64,000 nt of DNA from an uncultured Clostridia bacterium (GCA_947589185.1 CANQCK010000003.1:62001-126000); one strand, 5' to 3'; positions 1-9,363 are shown, numbered from the stretch's first letter. Numbers and translations are program-made. The notes: generated from the letters alone by a model not told the origin.

Positions 1-203
1 AAAACAGAAACTACCATTGACGCATTGAAAATAGATACCACAGCGTCGTTATCGGCACGCTCGTTTTCCCGAACAAAATAAAATCTGCAAAAGTCATAGC
101 TTACTCCATAAGCTAAAAAATGCGATTTTATACGTCTTGAATAGTGATTCTTTTCAAGAGTATTCAATAGCTTTTCTGTTATGTCTTGAGTTTCTGTTAT
201 CAT
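1..203 (-). CDS. Unidentified protein, N-terminal part only (cut by window edge)
   Basis: The ATG at 203-201 follows an AGGGGAG ribosome site and opens a frame that stays open to the window edge (67 codons visible). The fragment begins MITETQDITEKLL and is a soluble, mixed-charge sequence with no signal peptide. The layout (short helix, then SHFLAYGVSYDFCRFYF) is vaguely like the start of a GNAT acetyltransferase, but no catalytic motif is within view, so no function is assigned. It lies 47 bp after the M42 peptidase stop on the same strand and is probably the last visible member of the murD-led operon. Confidence 0.6.
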   Translation of the reverse strand, partial: MITETQDITEKLLNTLEKNHYSRRIKSHFLAYGVSYDFCRFYFVRENERADNDAVVSIFNASMVVSV

Positions 204-250
204 TTATATGACTTCTCCCCTAAAGGAATCATTCCTCCGTTTTTAAATTC

Positions 251-1279
251 TCACTTTACTGCTTTGTCATAAAGTTTAATTAAAATAGACTTTACAAGCT
301 CAAGCGAATTAATCATATCTTTTTTATTGGCTACGCAGGACGGCGAGTGTATATACCTGCACGGAACGGATACAGCTAAAGTTTTAACTCCGCCCCTCGA
401 AATATGAATAGCTCCTGCGTCGTTTCCGCCCGCTATCATTGTTTTTGTCTGACAGGGAATGTTATTCTCTTTTGCTGTTTCAAAAGCAAGATTATAAAGC
501 TCTTTATTATAAACAGTCGATTTATCCATAAAGGATACAACAGGTCCGCTTTTGCATTTGCAAACAGATTTTTCCCCCTCCGAAAGAGGAATATCAGCCG
601 CAGTTGTAGCCTCTATAACAATTGCGTAATCGGGGTTTACCGTGTATGCTGCCGCTGCTGCTCCGCGAAGTCCTATCTCCTCCTGAACAACAAAAGTAAA
701 ATAGGTATCATACTCAAGCTCGCTTTCAATCAACTCAAGTAAAATTGCACAGCCGAATCTGTCGTCGATAGCTTTTGATTTTATAAATCCATCTCCGAAC
801 TCTGTATAATCAGATTTAAAGTAAACGCTGTCCCCTAACGATACCGTTTTTTCAGCTTCATCACGGTTTTGAGCACCAATATCAACATTTAGCTTGTCAA
901 AGGACACTGCCTTGTCCCTTTCATCACTTGAAAGGTTATGAACTGCAACCCCTCCGATAACTCCGTCCGTATTATTTTTGCCGACTGTAACCTGCCGCCC
1001 GAAAACAACTCCGGGGTCAATGCCTCCGACGCTTTCCACCTTCAAACTTCCGTCGTCATTTATATATTTAACTATCAGTCCTACCTCGTCCATATGAGCA
1101 GACAGCAAAACCTTATTTTTTGGTGTTTTTCTGCCCTTTTTAAATGCAATAATATTACCAAAATTATCGGCCTTACACTCACACTTATCAGAAATCCGTG
1201 AGATAATATAATCTCTGACTTCGTCCTCATCACCTGAAATTCCGTTTAAAAGACAAAGGTCACGCAGAGTTTCAAACAT
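251..1279 (-). CDS. M42 family metallo-aminopeptidase
   Basis: The 342-residue protein matches the M42 (glutamyl aminopeptidase / FrvX / CelM) family in length and motifs. These are dinuclear-metal cytosolic aminopeptidases that trim peptides. Visible metal and catalytic positions are the AHMDEVG motif (His62), IDDR (Asp172-173), the VVQEEIG glutamate pair (Glu200-201), Glu223 in VIEATTAAD, and the C-terminal RYIHSP histidine (His311). A flexible insert around residues 95-160 fits the PDZ-like lid domain of the family. The start codon overlaps the end of the upstream M42 paralogue by 8 bp, indicating translational coupling. Family assignment is secure; substrate preference cannot be read from sequence. 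Confidence 0.9.
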   Translation of the reverse strand: MFETLRDLCLLNGISGDEDEVRDYIISRISDKCECKADNFGNIIAFKKGRKTPKNKVLLSAHMDEVGLIVKYINDDGSLKVESVGGIDPGVVFGRQVTVGKNNTDGVIGGVAVHNLSSDERDKAVSFDKLNVDIGAQNRDEAEKTVSLGDSVYFKSDYTEFGDGFIKSKAIDDRFGCAILLELIESELEYDTYFTFVVQEEIGLRGAAAAAYTVNPDYAIVIEATTAADIPLSEGEKSVCKCKSGPVVSFMDKSTVYNKELYNLAFETAKENNIPCQTKTMIAGGNDAGAIHISRGGVKTLAVSVPCRYIHSPSCVANKKDMINSLELVKSILIKLYDKAVK

Positions 1280-2321
1280 CAGCTTCCACCCCTTTTCTTA
1301 AAAATTCTGCAATAAGCCTTGCCGAATTTTCAATATCAGAAATTGATATAACCTCAACAGGAGTGTGCATATATTTAAGAGGTATTGAAACAGTAGCTGT
1401 TTTTACTCCGCTTCTTGTTACGCCGATAGCGTCGGCGTTCGTACCTGTTGTTCCGCCCATAACCTCGATCTGATAGGGTATTTTTTCTGTTTTTGCAATC
1501 TGAATAAACCCGTTTGACATAGATTTAGAAAGCGACGGAGAAACACCGATCATAGGACCTTTTCCCATTTCTCCGCAGGTATATTTTTTATCGCCTTCAA
1601 CTCTTGCAAATGATACATCAACAGCTATCGCCATATCCGGGTTTACTTTATAAGCCGCAGTCTTGGCTCCTCTTTCTCCTGTTTCCTCCTGTGAAGACAA
1701 CACCACTGAGAGCGAACAGTTAAGACTTTCAAACTCATTCTTTAACAAGTCAAGAGTCTGAATAAGAGTTAAAACACCTGCTCTGTCGTCAAGGCATTTA
1801 GAAGTTACCCTGTCGCCTAAAAGCAAACACGGTTCATTTGATATAATAACTCTATCACCCAAAGAAACGATATTCTCGACCTTTTCTTTTGACAAACCTG
1901 TGTCAACAAAAACATCATCCAGCTTAGGTGCTTTTTTTTCATCTGTTTCTAAGTGAGGCGGCGTTGACGTTGTAACTCCGTAAATTCTCTGCCCGTCTGA
2001 GCAAATCACCTCAACCTGCTGAGCTAAAAGCAAACGTCTGTCTGTTCCTCCGCAGTTTGATATTTTCAAAAATCCCTCGTCGGTAATGTATGTTACAATA
2101 AATCCTATCTCGTCTATATGAGCGTCAAGCATTAAATGAGGTTTACCCTCCTGACGTTTTCCGATATTTGCAATAACATTTCCAAAATCATCGACTGTAA
2201 CATCAGACGTATATTTTTCAAGCTCTGCCGCCGCTGTTTTTGACGCACAAAATTCATCACCCGAAACGCCGTTTTGACGTGTAAGCTTAAACAATATATC
2301 AATCAGTTCTTTTTCTTCCAT
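1272..2321 (-). CDS. M42 family metallo-aminopeptidase (paralogue)
   Basis: A 349-residue second M42 peptidase directly upstream of, and overlapping, the 342-residue paralogue. Conserved positions are DAHIDEIG (His68), CLDDR (Asp178-179), SSQEETG (Glu212-213), AVDVSF (Asp235) and KYMHTP (His319). Family members form large oligomeric cytosolic aminopeptidases. Two adjacent divergent copies may form a hetero-oligomer or split substrate ranges, which is inference only. The ATG is preceded by AAGGAA, and the gene starts 18 bp after the murD stop, so murD and both peptidases are likely co-transcribed. Confidence 0.9.
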   Translation of the reverse strand: MEEKELIDILFKLTRQNGVSGDEFCASKTAAAELEKYTSDVTVDDFGNVIANIGKRQEGKPHLMLDAHIDEIGFIVTYITDEGFLKISNCGGTDRRLLLAQQVEVICSDGQRIYGVTTSTPPHLETDEKKAPKLDDVFVDTGLSKEKVENIVSLGDRVIISNEPCLLLGDRVTSKCLDDRAGVLTLIQTLDLLKNEFESLNCSLSVVLSSQEETGERGAKTAAYKVNPDMAIAVDVSFARVEGDKKYTCGEMGKGPMIGVSPSLSKSMSNGFIQIAKTEKIPYQIEVMGGTTGTNADAIGVTRSGVKTATVSIPLKYMHTPVEVISISDIENSARLIAEFLRKGVEADV

Positions 2322-2339
2322 AATAATTCCTTAAAAATA

Positions 2340-3731
2340 TTAAAGTGAGTTTACTATATCTTTAAAATGCCTGCCCCTGACTTCAAACATAGGATACATA
2401 TCAAAGCTCGCACAAGCAGGCGAAAGAGAAACTATATCGCCTTTTTCAGCAATATCCCTTGCAGTGTGAACGGCTTCCTCCATATCCTTAACCATTATCA
2501 CCTTCAGCCCGCTTGTTTTGTAGTCATCATACTTGGTAACAGCATTTTTTATCTTTTCAGCGGTCTGACCCATAAGAATCAAAACCTTTACTTTTTCATT
2601 TACAGGCTCTGCAAGCGAATCAAAGGGAACTCCTTTATCAGAACCTCCGGCAATAACGATTATTTTCTTATCAAACGAATTAAGTCCTGCCATTACACGG
2701 GTCGGGCTTGTAGCAATAGAATCGTTATAGTATTTAACACCGTCAAGCTCCCTTACAAACTCTATTCTATGCTCAACCCCTCCGAACTCCTTTGCCGTTT
2801 TCACAATGCTCTCTATAGAAACATCTCCCCATGTCAGAGCAATAGCGGTAAGAAAGTTTTCTACATTGTGTATGCCCGGAATTCTTATGTCGCTCATATG
2901 AATAATTTTTGTAACTTTTCCAAAATCATTGTAGCATAAATTGCCTTCATTATCTAAAAAGCTGCCGCACTCAGGAACACCCCTTCTGCTGAAAAGAGAA
3001 AGCTTGCCTCTTACCAGATTGCACAGCTTCATTGTTTCATCATTGTCCATATTAAGAACTGCCTTTGAAAAAGCATTCTGATGGGTAAGAATATTGCATT
3101 TTGCCCCGATGTACTCCTCCATTGTACCGTGTACGTTCAAATGGTTTGGCGAAATGTTTGTTATTGCAGCAGCATACGGAGATTCTCTCATAGAAATAAG
3201 CTGAAAGCTCGAAAGCTCAACAACCGCAATGTCGGTCTCCTTAATTTTTTCTATTTCATATAAAAGCGGCTTTCCTATATTTCCGCCAAAATGAACGGTC
3301 TTTCCGTCTGCTTTGAAAAATTCTGACACCAGCGTAGTAGTTGTCGATTTCCCGTCAGAACCGGTTACAGCATAAATTTTACAAGGGCAAAGTTCAAAAA
3401 AGACTTCCATTTCACTTGTTATAACAATACCCCTTTTACGGGCTTTTGTAAGCGTCGGATCGTTATAATACATTCCGGGCGTTCTGAAAACTACATCGCA
3501 GGAAAAAATCTCGTCAAGATAATTTTCACCGAAAGAAAACATAGCTCCCGACTTCTTAAACTCATTGTAGAGTTCTTTATTTTTTTCTTCAAGGTTATTC
3601 TTATCACAAATGACTATTTTATAACCTTTCTTTAGGAATAATCTTATAAGATCGTTATGGCTTACGCCTGTTCCGATAAAAGCTATTTTTTTGCCTTTTA
3701 ATTCATCAAAAAATAATTCCGCTTTCGTCAT
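2340..3731 (-). CDS. murD: UDP-N-acetylmuramoyl-L-alanine--D-glutamate ligase MurD
   Basis: Cytoplasmic Mur ligase that adds D-glutamate to UDP-MurNAc-L-Ala in peptidoglycan precursor synthesis using ATP. The Rossmann-like N-terminal UDP-binding domain (KIAFIGTGVSHNDLIRLF) is followed by the ATP P-loop GSDGKSTTTT near residues 124-133, the GNIGKPLL stretch, and the C-terminal ligase domain ending LSPACASFDMYPMFEVRG, the MurD version of the terminal motif. The frame is open further upstream to 3800, but the ATG at 3731 is chosen because AAGAGGAGACAG sits just before it and the resulting 463 residues match MurD length. It leads an operon with two M42 peptidases, behind a clear promoter. Confidence 0.93.
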   Translation of the reverse strand: MTKAELFFDELKGKKIAFIGTGVSHNDLIRLFLKKGYKIVICDKNNLEEKNKELYNEFKKSGAMFSFGENYLDEIFSCDVVFRTPGMYYNDPTLTKARKRGIVITSEMEVFFELCPCKIYAVTGSDGKSTTTTLVSEFFKADGKTVHFGGNIGKPLLYEIEKIKETDIAVVELSSFQLISMRESPYAAAITNISPNHLNVHGTMEEYIGAKCNILTHQNAFSKAVLNMDNDETMKLCNLVRGKLSLFSRRGVPECGSFLDNEGNLCYNDFGKVTKIIHMSDIRIPGIHNVENFLTAIALTWGDVSIESIVKTAKEFGGVEHRIEFVRELDGVKYYNDSIATSPTRVMAGLNSFDKKIIVIAGGSDKGVPFDSLAEPVNEKVKVLILMGQTAEKIKNAVTKYDDYKTSGLKVIMVKDMEEAVHTARDIAEKGDIVSLSPACASFDMYPMFEVRGRHFKDIVNSL

Positions 3732-3826
3732 AAACTGTCTCCTCTTAAAAACTGAATATATATGCAATAAATTTCTGATATATCTGAATTTGCATAACAT
3801 ATAAGCAGATATAAATATACAATTAT

Positions 3827-3855
3827 ATTATATACTATTTGAAAATAAATAGCAA
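3827..3855 (-). promoter_or_regulatory. Sigma-A promoter for murD operon
   Basis: On the minus strand a -35 TTGCTA (3855-3850) and a -10 TATAAT (3832-3827) are separated by exactly 17 bp. The predicted start near 3820 gives a leader of about 90 nt before murD. Confidence 0.7.
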
Positions 3856-3946
3856 TATTTTTTTATGTATTTCACTGCAAAATGTTAAAAGGAATTACTC
3901 TTTTTTATACTTTTTTTGTGAAACAAACTAAATATAAAAAAAAGTA

Positions 3947-3975
3947 TTGTAAATTGAATCAAAATACCTTATAAT
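3947..3975 (+). promoter_or_regulatory. Sigma-A promoter for potABC(D)
   Basis: -35 TTGTAA and -10 TATAAT with a 17-bp spacer. Transcription would begin near 3982, about 43 nt before the TTG start of potA. It is divergent from the murD promoter. Confidence 0.75.
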
Positions 3976-4024
3976 CAACTTAGCATTATTGTCAAAATTA
4001 TCATGAACGGAAGTGTGAACAGAA

Positions 4025-5068
4025 TTGGAAAACATTATTATCAGCCTTAAGGACGCTATTGTTGAGTTTGACGGAGAACAGGTTTTAAAAAATATAAATC
4101 TTGATATAATAGACAAGCAGTTTGTCACTCTGCTTGGTCCGTCTGGATGCGGAAAAACTACCACGCTCCGAATTATAGGCGGTTTTCAGCAGATGAAAAG
4201 CGGTTCTCTTTTTTTCAACAATAAAGACATCACAAAACTGCCTCCTCATAAAAGACAGGTCAATACTGTTTTTCAAAAGTATGCACTGTTTCCTCATCTG
4301 AATATATATGACAACATTGCATTCGGGCTCAAGCTGAAAAAGCTAAGCGATAAAGAAATCAAATCAAGAGTTCAGCAAACCTTAGAGCTTGTCAATCTCA
4401 TAGGTTTTGAAAAGCGGTCTATTCACAGTCTTTCAGGCGGTCAGCAGCAAAGAGTTGCAATAGCCAGAGCACTTGTAAACAGACCTAAGGTTCTGCTATT
4501 AGACGAGCCTTTGGGTGCTTTGGATCTAAAACTGAGAAAAGGAATGCAGATCGAACTTAAAAACATTCAGCAGGAGCTTGAGATAACGTTTGTTTATGTA
4601 ACTCACGATCAGGAAGAAGCATTAACTATGTCGGATACGGTCGTTGTAATGAATGACGGTATCATACAGCAGATAGGGACTCCCGTTGATATTTACAACG
4701 AGCCTAAAAACGCCTTTGTCGCAGACTTCATAGGCGACAGCAACATTATAGACGGCATTATGAGAAAGGATTTCCTTGTTGATTTTGCGGGAAATTCCTT
4801 CACCTGCGTTGACTCCGGCTTTGATAAGGACGAGCTTGTAGATGTCGTAATCAGACCGGAAGACATAAAGATCGTACCTCAGATTCAGGGAGCAATTACA
4901 GGCGTTGTTGAAAGCGTTATATTTAAGGGCGTTCACTATGAAATGATTGTAGAGTCAAGCGGTTATAAGTGGAAAGTCCAATCTACCCTTCATGAAGATG
5001 TCGGCTCTATTGTGGGTATGAATATTGAGCCTATGGATATTCATATTATGAATAAAATGGAAAACTAA
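4025..5068 (+). CDS. potA: Spermidine/putrescine ABC transporter ATPase PotA
   Basis: ATPase subunit of the polyamine importer, acting on the cytoplasmic face of the membrane with PotB and PotC. Walker [10 protein letters not shown] lies at residues 38-46, the Q-loop VFQKYALFP near 82-90, the signature LSGGQQQR at 136-143 and Walker B VLLLDEP at 156-162 with catalytic Glu161. After the ATPase domain (about 235 residues) comes a TOBE-type regulatory domain, giving 347 residues, normal for PotA. Translation starts at TTG (4025), preceded by GGAAGTG; no ATG lies near the conserved N-terminus. It is first in a potA-potB-potC-potD cluster, which supports polyamine rather than generic spermidine-like specificity. 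Confidence 0.93.
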   Translation: MENIIISLKDAIVEFDGEQVLKNINLDIIDKQFVTLLGPSGCGKTTTLRIIGGFQQMKSGSLFFNNKDITKLPPHKRQVNTVFQKYALFPHLNIYDNIAFGLKLKKLSDKEIKSRVQQTLELVNLIGFEKRSIHSLSGGQQQRVAIARALVNRPKVLLLDEPLGALDLKLRKGMQIELKNIQQELEITFVYVTHDQEEALTMSDTVVVMNDGIIQQIGTPVDIYNEPKNAFVADFIGDSNIIDGIMRKDFLVDFAGNSFTCVDSGFDKDELVDVVIRPEDIKIVPQIQGAITGVVESVIFKGVHYEMIVESSGYKWKVQSTLHEDVGSIVGMNIEPMDIHIMNKMEN

Positions 5069-5098
5069 GCCTGAATTTCGCAATTTTAAAATTCTGAA

Positions 5099-5121
5099 AG
5101 GAGGAACGCTCTTAACAGAGC
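5099..5121 (+). promoter_or_regulatory. Strong Shine-Dalgarno plus hairpin in potB leader
   Basis: AGGAGG at 5099-5104 is 29 nt from the only usable potB start (ATG 5134; TAA is in frame at 5113). Between them, GCTCT-taac-AGAGC (5108-5121) is a perfect 5-bp hairpin. Folding it brings the ribosome site to about 15 nt from the ATG, so the hairpin may set translation of potB. Confidence 0.5.
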
Positions 5122-5133
5122 TTAGTAACATTA

Positions 5134-5937
5134 ATGAAATCTAAAATACTAGCTGTTCCATATATTTTATGGATGATTATATTTACTGTTATTCCGCTTG
5201 GACTAGTTATATTCTTTGCTTTTACAACCCAAAACGGAGAGTTCACATTTTCAAACATAGTCGCTATGAACGACTATCTGGACGTTTTATTCCGTTCAAT
5301 TGAATTCTCAGTGATTGCAACGGTAATATGCCTAATTCTCGGACTTCCGGTTGCCTATTTAATATCGAGACTTGTAAAAGGCAAACAGGGAACTATGCTT
5401 ATGATAGTCATACTTCCTATGTGGATAAACTTTCTGCTCAGAACATACGCATGGATGACTCTGCTTGAAGAAAACGGAATTATAAATCGCTTTTTTGGAC
5501 TTTTCCATCTCGGTCCGTTTAATCTGATAAACAATTCAGGAGCTGTCGTTTTAGGAATGATATACAATTATATTCCTTTTATGATCCTGCCTCTTTATTC
5601 GGTTATGACCAAGATCGACGAAAGCGTAATAGAAGCCGCTCAGGATTTGGGCTGTTCAGGCTTTCAGATAATAGCAAAAATAATTCTTCCCCTTTCTAAG
5701 CAGGGAATTTCAACAGGAATTATTACCGTATTTGTTCCTTCGGTATCAACATTTATAATATCCCGAATGCTCGGCGGCGGAACAAACGATTTGATAGGAG
5801 ATATTATTGAGTCGCAGTTCTTGGGAAATTCATATAATCCGCACTTAGGCTCTGCAATGTCGCTTGTTCTTATGGTAATAGTTTTACTGATAATGAGTCT
5901 GTTCAATCAGTTCGGAAGTGAGGAGGCTGTTATTTAA
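5134..5937 (+). CDS. potB: Polyamine ABC transporter permease PotB
   Basis: Integral membrane permease of the polyamine importer, 267 residues with about six hydrophobic segments, the first near residues 5-28. The cytoplasmic EAA loop that contacts the ATPase is visible as EAAQDLGCSG around residue 170. Order (after potA, before potC) and length fit PotB. The stop codon overlaps the potC start by one base (TAATG), so the two permeases are translationally coupled. The ribosome site is unusually far upstream, with an intervening hairpin. Confidence 0.92.
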   Translation: MKSKILAVPYILWMIIFTVIPLGLVIFFAFTTQNGEFTFSNIVAMNDYLDVLFRSIEFSVIATVICLILGLPVAYLISRLVKGKQGTMLMIVILPMWINFLLRTYAWMTLLEENGIINRFFGLFHLGPFNLINNSGAVVLGMIYNYIPFMILPLYSVMTKIDESVIEAAQDLGCSGFQIIAKIILPLSKQGISTGIITVFVPSVSTFIISRMLGGGTNDLIGDIIESQFLGNSYNPHLGSAMSLVLMVIVLLIMSLFNQFGSEEAVI

Positions 5938-6752
5938 TGAATAAAATTCTTTCAAGAGCAATAACTGCCTTTGTTATAGTTTTTCTGTACATTCCGATTC
6001 TGGTGCTTATAGTATTCTCCTTCAACGAATCAAAATCAAGAGCGAATTTTACAGGGTTCAGCCTGCGGTGGTATGAAAAGCTGTTCCATAACGAAGCTAT
6101 TCTTTCAGCTCTTTTTAATACAATAATCATTGCTCTTATATCTTCGCTGATAGCAACAGTTATCGGAACAGCGGCGGCTATAGGAATAAACAGAATGAGG
6201 CCTATCTCCAAGGCAACTATAATGAATGTAACCTATATTCCTATAATCAACCCTGAAATTATAACAGGTGTCTCGCTGATGCTTTTGTTCAGGGCATTTA
6301 CTGTATATTCCGGATTTGAATTTGGGTTTGTATCGCTGATTCTTGCACACATAACCTTTAACATTCCTTATATTATTTACAGTATAATACCAAAGCTGCG
6401 GCAGATGAATCCAAATCTGGTCGAGGCAGCTCAGGACTTAGGCTGCAATCCAAGACAGGCATTCTTTAAGATAACGATTCCCGAAATAATGCCGGGCGTG
6501 TTATCAGGGTTTTTAATGGCTATCACCTACTCTATAGACGACTTTGTTATAAGCTATTTCAACTCTGGAACAACCGTTGAAACTCTGCCAATAACCATAT
6601 ATTCTATGACCAGAAAAAAAGTATCCCCTGAAATAAACGCACTTTCAACCATTATATTTATAGTAATCCTGGCAGTTTTAATAATTAAAAATGCCGTTTC
6701 AAACTATAAGCTTAGAAAACAACGACTGGAATACTTAGCGTCAAAATCATAA
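5937..6752 (+). CDS. potC: Polyamine ABC transporter permease PotC
   Basis: Second permease of the PotABCD importer, 271 residues and about six transmembrane helices. The EAA loop EAAQDLGCNPRQAF is around residue 162. It shares the loop core with PotB, as expected for the heterodimeric channel. Translation starts at the TAATG overlap with potB; GAGGAGG at the end of potB is the ribosome site. A putative internal promoter follows before potD. Confidence 0.92.
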   Translation: MNKILSRAITAFVIVFLYIPILVLIVFSFNESKSRANFTGFSLRWYEKLFHNEAILSALFNTIIIALISSLIATVIGTAAAIGINRMRPISKATIMNVTYIPIINPEIITGVSLMLLFRAFTVYSGFEFGFVSLILAHITFNIPYIIYSIIPKLRQMNPNLVEAAQDLGCNPRQAFFKITIPEIMPGVLSGFLMAITYSIDDFVISYFNSGTTVETLPITIYSMTRKKVSPEINALSTIIFIVILAVLIIKNAVSNYKLRKQRLEYLASKS

Positions 6753-6768
6753 TTTTGTTAAGATTACT

Positions 6769-6797
6769 TTGATAATTTTCTTAAATTGTGTTATACT
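6769..6797 (+). promoter_or_regulatory. Possible internal promoter before potD
   Basis: TTGATA and TATACT with a 17-bp spacer lie between potC and potD. The predicted start (about 6804) falls inside the potD ribosome site (AGGAG 6803-6807), so the transcript would be almost leaderless. The match is good but function is uncertain. Confidence 0.45.
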
Positions 6798-6814
6798 GAC
6801 AAAGGAGCTTGTAA

Positions 6815-8176
6815 ATGAAAAAAAACTTTGTTATTTTTATTACATTGTTGCTTATGATGCTTACCGGCTGTACGATAAACAACAGTCAATCAAAAAGTGA
6901 TTTGCCGGCAGATAACAATACCCAAAGTCAGCTTTCTTCAAGTGCTGTCAGCGAGGAAAAAGAAACTGTTAATACTGAGTCAGCAAAAAGCATCAGCCGT
7001 GATGATGTTAATATGGATTCTATTTTGACAAAGCTGGATAAAAGTCTGCTGTCAAACTATGACTATTCCCGCCTAATGGATAAAAATATAACCCTTAATG
7101 TGTGTAACTGGGGCGAATATATGGCAGTAAATCAGGACGAGTATTTTGATGTGAATAATGAGTTTGAAAAGCTAACCGGCATCAAGGTCAATTATAAGAC
7201 CTTTGCCACCAATGAAGAGCTATACTCAAAACTTAAAAGCGGGGGCGGAGATTATGATGTAGTTATCCCCTCTGATTATATGATTTCAAAAATGATAAAA
7301 GAGGATCTAATTCAGAAGCTGGATTACAGTAACATTCCTAACTTCGGTTATATTGACAAAAAGTTTGTAGGTCTTGAATATGATCCTGAGAATGAATATT
7401 CTGTTCCCTACACATGGGGAATTGTATGTATTGTCTATAACAAGAAAATGGTAAAGAAAGAAATAACCGGCTGGTGCGATCTGTGGGACGAGGCTAATGA
7501 CAATAACATTCTTATGTTCAACAATCCCCGCGACGCTTTTGGCATTGCGCTTACCTATCTTGGTTACTCTCAGAATACTGAAAACAAAAAAGAGCTTGAG
7601 GAAGCGGCGAGCACTCTAAAACAGCAAAAAAATCTTGTACAAGCATATGTTATGGACGAAATTTTTGATAAAATCGGCGGCGAGTCTTCGGCAATAGCGC
7701 CTTATTATGCTGGCGACGTTCAGACAATGATAGATGAAAATCCTAATCTTGACTTCTGTATTCCTAAAGAAGGCACTAACAAATTTGTCGACGCAGCTTG
7801 TATACCGACAGCCGCTAAAAACAAGGAAGCCGCTGAAATGTATATCAATTTCTTAAATGAAATTCAGGTAGCTTATGCAAACTGCGACTATCTATGCTAT
7901 TCAACTCCGCACACAGGCGTTTACAACCTTTTCGACGACGAAATAAAAGCAAATCCGCTTCGCTGTCCGCCTGACGATTATCTTAACGAAAAAACAGAAG
8001 TGTTTATAAATCTTTCTGACGAGACTAACGCATATACTCAAGAGCTTTGGAATCAGATAAAAATCGAGAAATCAAAATCGCCTTGGCTTGTACCGGCATT
8101 TCTCCTGATTTCTATTGCCCTTACGTTTTTCCTGAACATAAGACGTTCAAGAAAGAAAAAGCAGGATATATTTTAA
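6815..8176 (+). CDS. potD: Polyamine-binding lipoprotein PotD with C-terminal membrane helix
   Basis: Extracellular substrate-binding protein of the importer. The signal MKKNFVIFITLLLMMLTGC has a lipobox with Cys19 for lipid anchoring. A Ser/Thr-rich linker runs to about residue 75, followed by the PotD periplasmic-binding fold (NVCNWGEYMAVNQ, then YDVVIPSDYMISKM). At 453 residues it is about 100 longer than the E. coli protein. The extra parts are the linker and a C-terminal hydrophobic helix (about 424-441, WLVPAFLLISIALTFF) followed by a basic RRSRKKK tail, which would place the C-terminus inside the cell. Such a doubly tethered PotD is unusual. It ends 23 bp before the next gene. Confidence 0.9.
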   Translation: MKKNFVIFITLLLMMLTGCTINNSQSKSDLPADNNTQSQLSSSAVSEEKETVNTESAKSISRDDVNMDSILTKLDKSLLSNYDYSRLMDKNITLNVCNWGEYMAVNQDEYFDVNNEFEKLTGIKVNYKTFATNEELYSKLKSGGGDYDVVIPSDYMISKMIKEDLIQKLDYSNIPNFGYIDKKFVGLEYDPENEYSVPYTWGIVCIVYNKKMVKKEITGWCDLWDEANDNNILMFNNPRDAFGIALTYLGYSQNTENKKELEEAASTLKQQKNLVQAYVMDEIFDKIGGESSAIAPYYAGDVQTMIDENPNLDFCIPKEGTNKFVDAACIPTAAKNKEAAEMYINFLNEIQVAYANCDYLCYSTPHTGVYNLFDDEIKANPLRCPPDDYLNEKTEVFINLSDETNAYTQELWNQIKIEKSKSPWLVPAFLLISIALTFFLNIRRSRKKKQDIF

Positions 8177-8199
8177 ATTTATATATAAGGAGATTTTTT

Positions 8200-9357
8200 A
8201 TGACAAGCAATACTAACGGTGTTTTATTTGAACCGCAAACACAGGTTGGACCTTTAGGAATCATAGGAATGAACGGCACTCAGGAGATTTGTGCTAAAAT
8301 CGACGGTTACCTTACAAAATGGGCGGCAGAAAGCGGAATTCTAAAAGACAGCTATCTGATTGAAGTTGACTGTCCTAGATTCGCATCAGGTGACGGTAAA
8401 GGTATTATAAAATCTACCGTTCGGGGCGATGACCTGTTCATCATCTGCGATGTGGGAAACTACAACTGCACATATGATTATTTCGGAATGAAAAACCATA
8501 TGTCTCCAGACGACCACTATCAGGACTTAAAGAGAATTATTCAGGCAGCCGGCGGAAAAGCACATAGGATCAATGTTATTATGCCTATTCTCTACGGCGG
8601 AAGACAGCACAGAAGAAGCTACCGTGAATCATTAGACTGTGCAGTTGCTCTTCAGGAGCTTGAGGCTATGGGCGTTTCAAACATTCTCACCTTTGACGCA
8701 CACGATCCCCGAGTACAGAACGCCGTTCCGCTGATGGGCTTTGACAATATAATTCCGTCGTATCAGGTGTTAAAGGCAATGTTCAGAAACCTTGACGACA
8801 TAGTTATCGACAAAGACCACTTTATGATCATATCCCCTGACGAGGGCGCTATTAACAGAAATATGTATTATGCTTCGGTTTTAAGCGTTAATCTAGGGCT
8901 GTTCTATAAACGGCGTGACTATTCGACCGTTGTAAACGGAAGAAACCCTATTGTTGCTCACGAATATCTGGGTAACGACGTCGAGGGCAAGGACGTTTTC
9001 GTAGCAGACGACATTATCTCTTCGGGAGAGTCTGTACTCGACCTCGCCTACGAATTAAAAAAGAGAAAGGCTAGAAAAATATACGCTTACGCTACCTATG
9101 CGATATTTACAAACGGTCTTGAAAAGTTCGACACGGCTGTTAAAGACGGCATAATCGATGGAGTTTTCGGTTCCAATCTGACATACCGTTCTCCTGAACT
9201 TTTGAGCAGAGACTGGTTTTATGAGGTTGATGTTTCAAAATATATTGCATACTTCATAGCGTCGTTGAATCACGATTTATCAATTTCATCTATAATTGAC
9301 CCGCACGAGAAAATAAAAAATCTTCTTAAAGAACATAAACATTTGACTGTCAGATAA
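8200..9357 (+). CDS. Ribose-phosphate pyrophosphokinase-like protein
   Basis: The 385-residue protein has the two-domain phosphoribosyltransferase fold of PRPP synthetases, which make PRPP from ribose-5-phosphate and ATP for nucleotide, His and Trp synthesis. Visible matches are the RRSYRESLDCAVALQELEAMG helix region, FDAHDPRVQN in place of the classical DLHA-QIQGFF loop, and FVADDIISSGES as the PRPP/ribose-5-phosphate loop. It is longer than classical Prs (about 315) and both active-site loops diverge, so activity is probable but not proven. The start at ATG 8200 is chosen for the preceding AAGGAG; an open frame extends upstream over potD in another frame. It may be co-transcribed with potABCD, as no terminator is seen between them. 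Confidence 0.75.
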   Translation: MTSNTNGVLFEPQTQVGPLGIIGMNGTQEICAKIDGYLTKWAAESGILKDSYLIEVDCPRFASGDGKGIIKSTVRGDDLFIICDVGNYNCTYDYFGMKNHMSPDDHYQDLKRIIQAAGGKAHRINVIMPILYGGRQHRRSYRESLDCAVALQELEAMGVSNILTFDAHDPRVQNAVPLMGFDNIIPSYQVLKAMFRNLDDIVIDKDHFMIISPDEGAINRNMYYASVLSVNLGLFYKRRDYSTVVNGRNPIVAHEYLGNDVEGKDVFVADDIISSGESVLDLAYELKKRKARKIYAYATYAIFTNGLEKFDTAVKDGIIDGVFGSNLTYRSPELLSRDWFYEVDVSKYIAYFIASLNHDLSISSIIDPHEKIKNLLKEHKHLTVR

Positions 9358-9363
9358 AAATTT

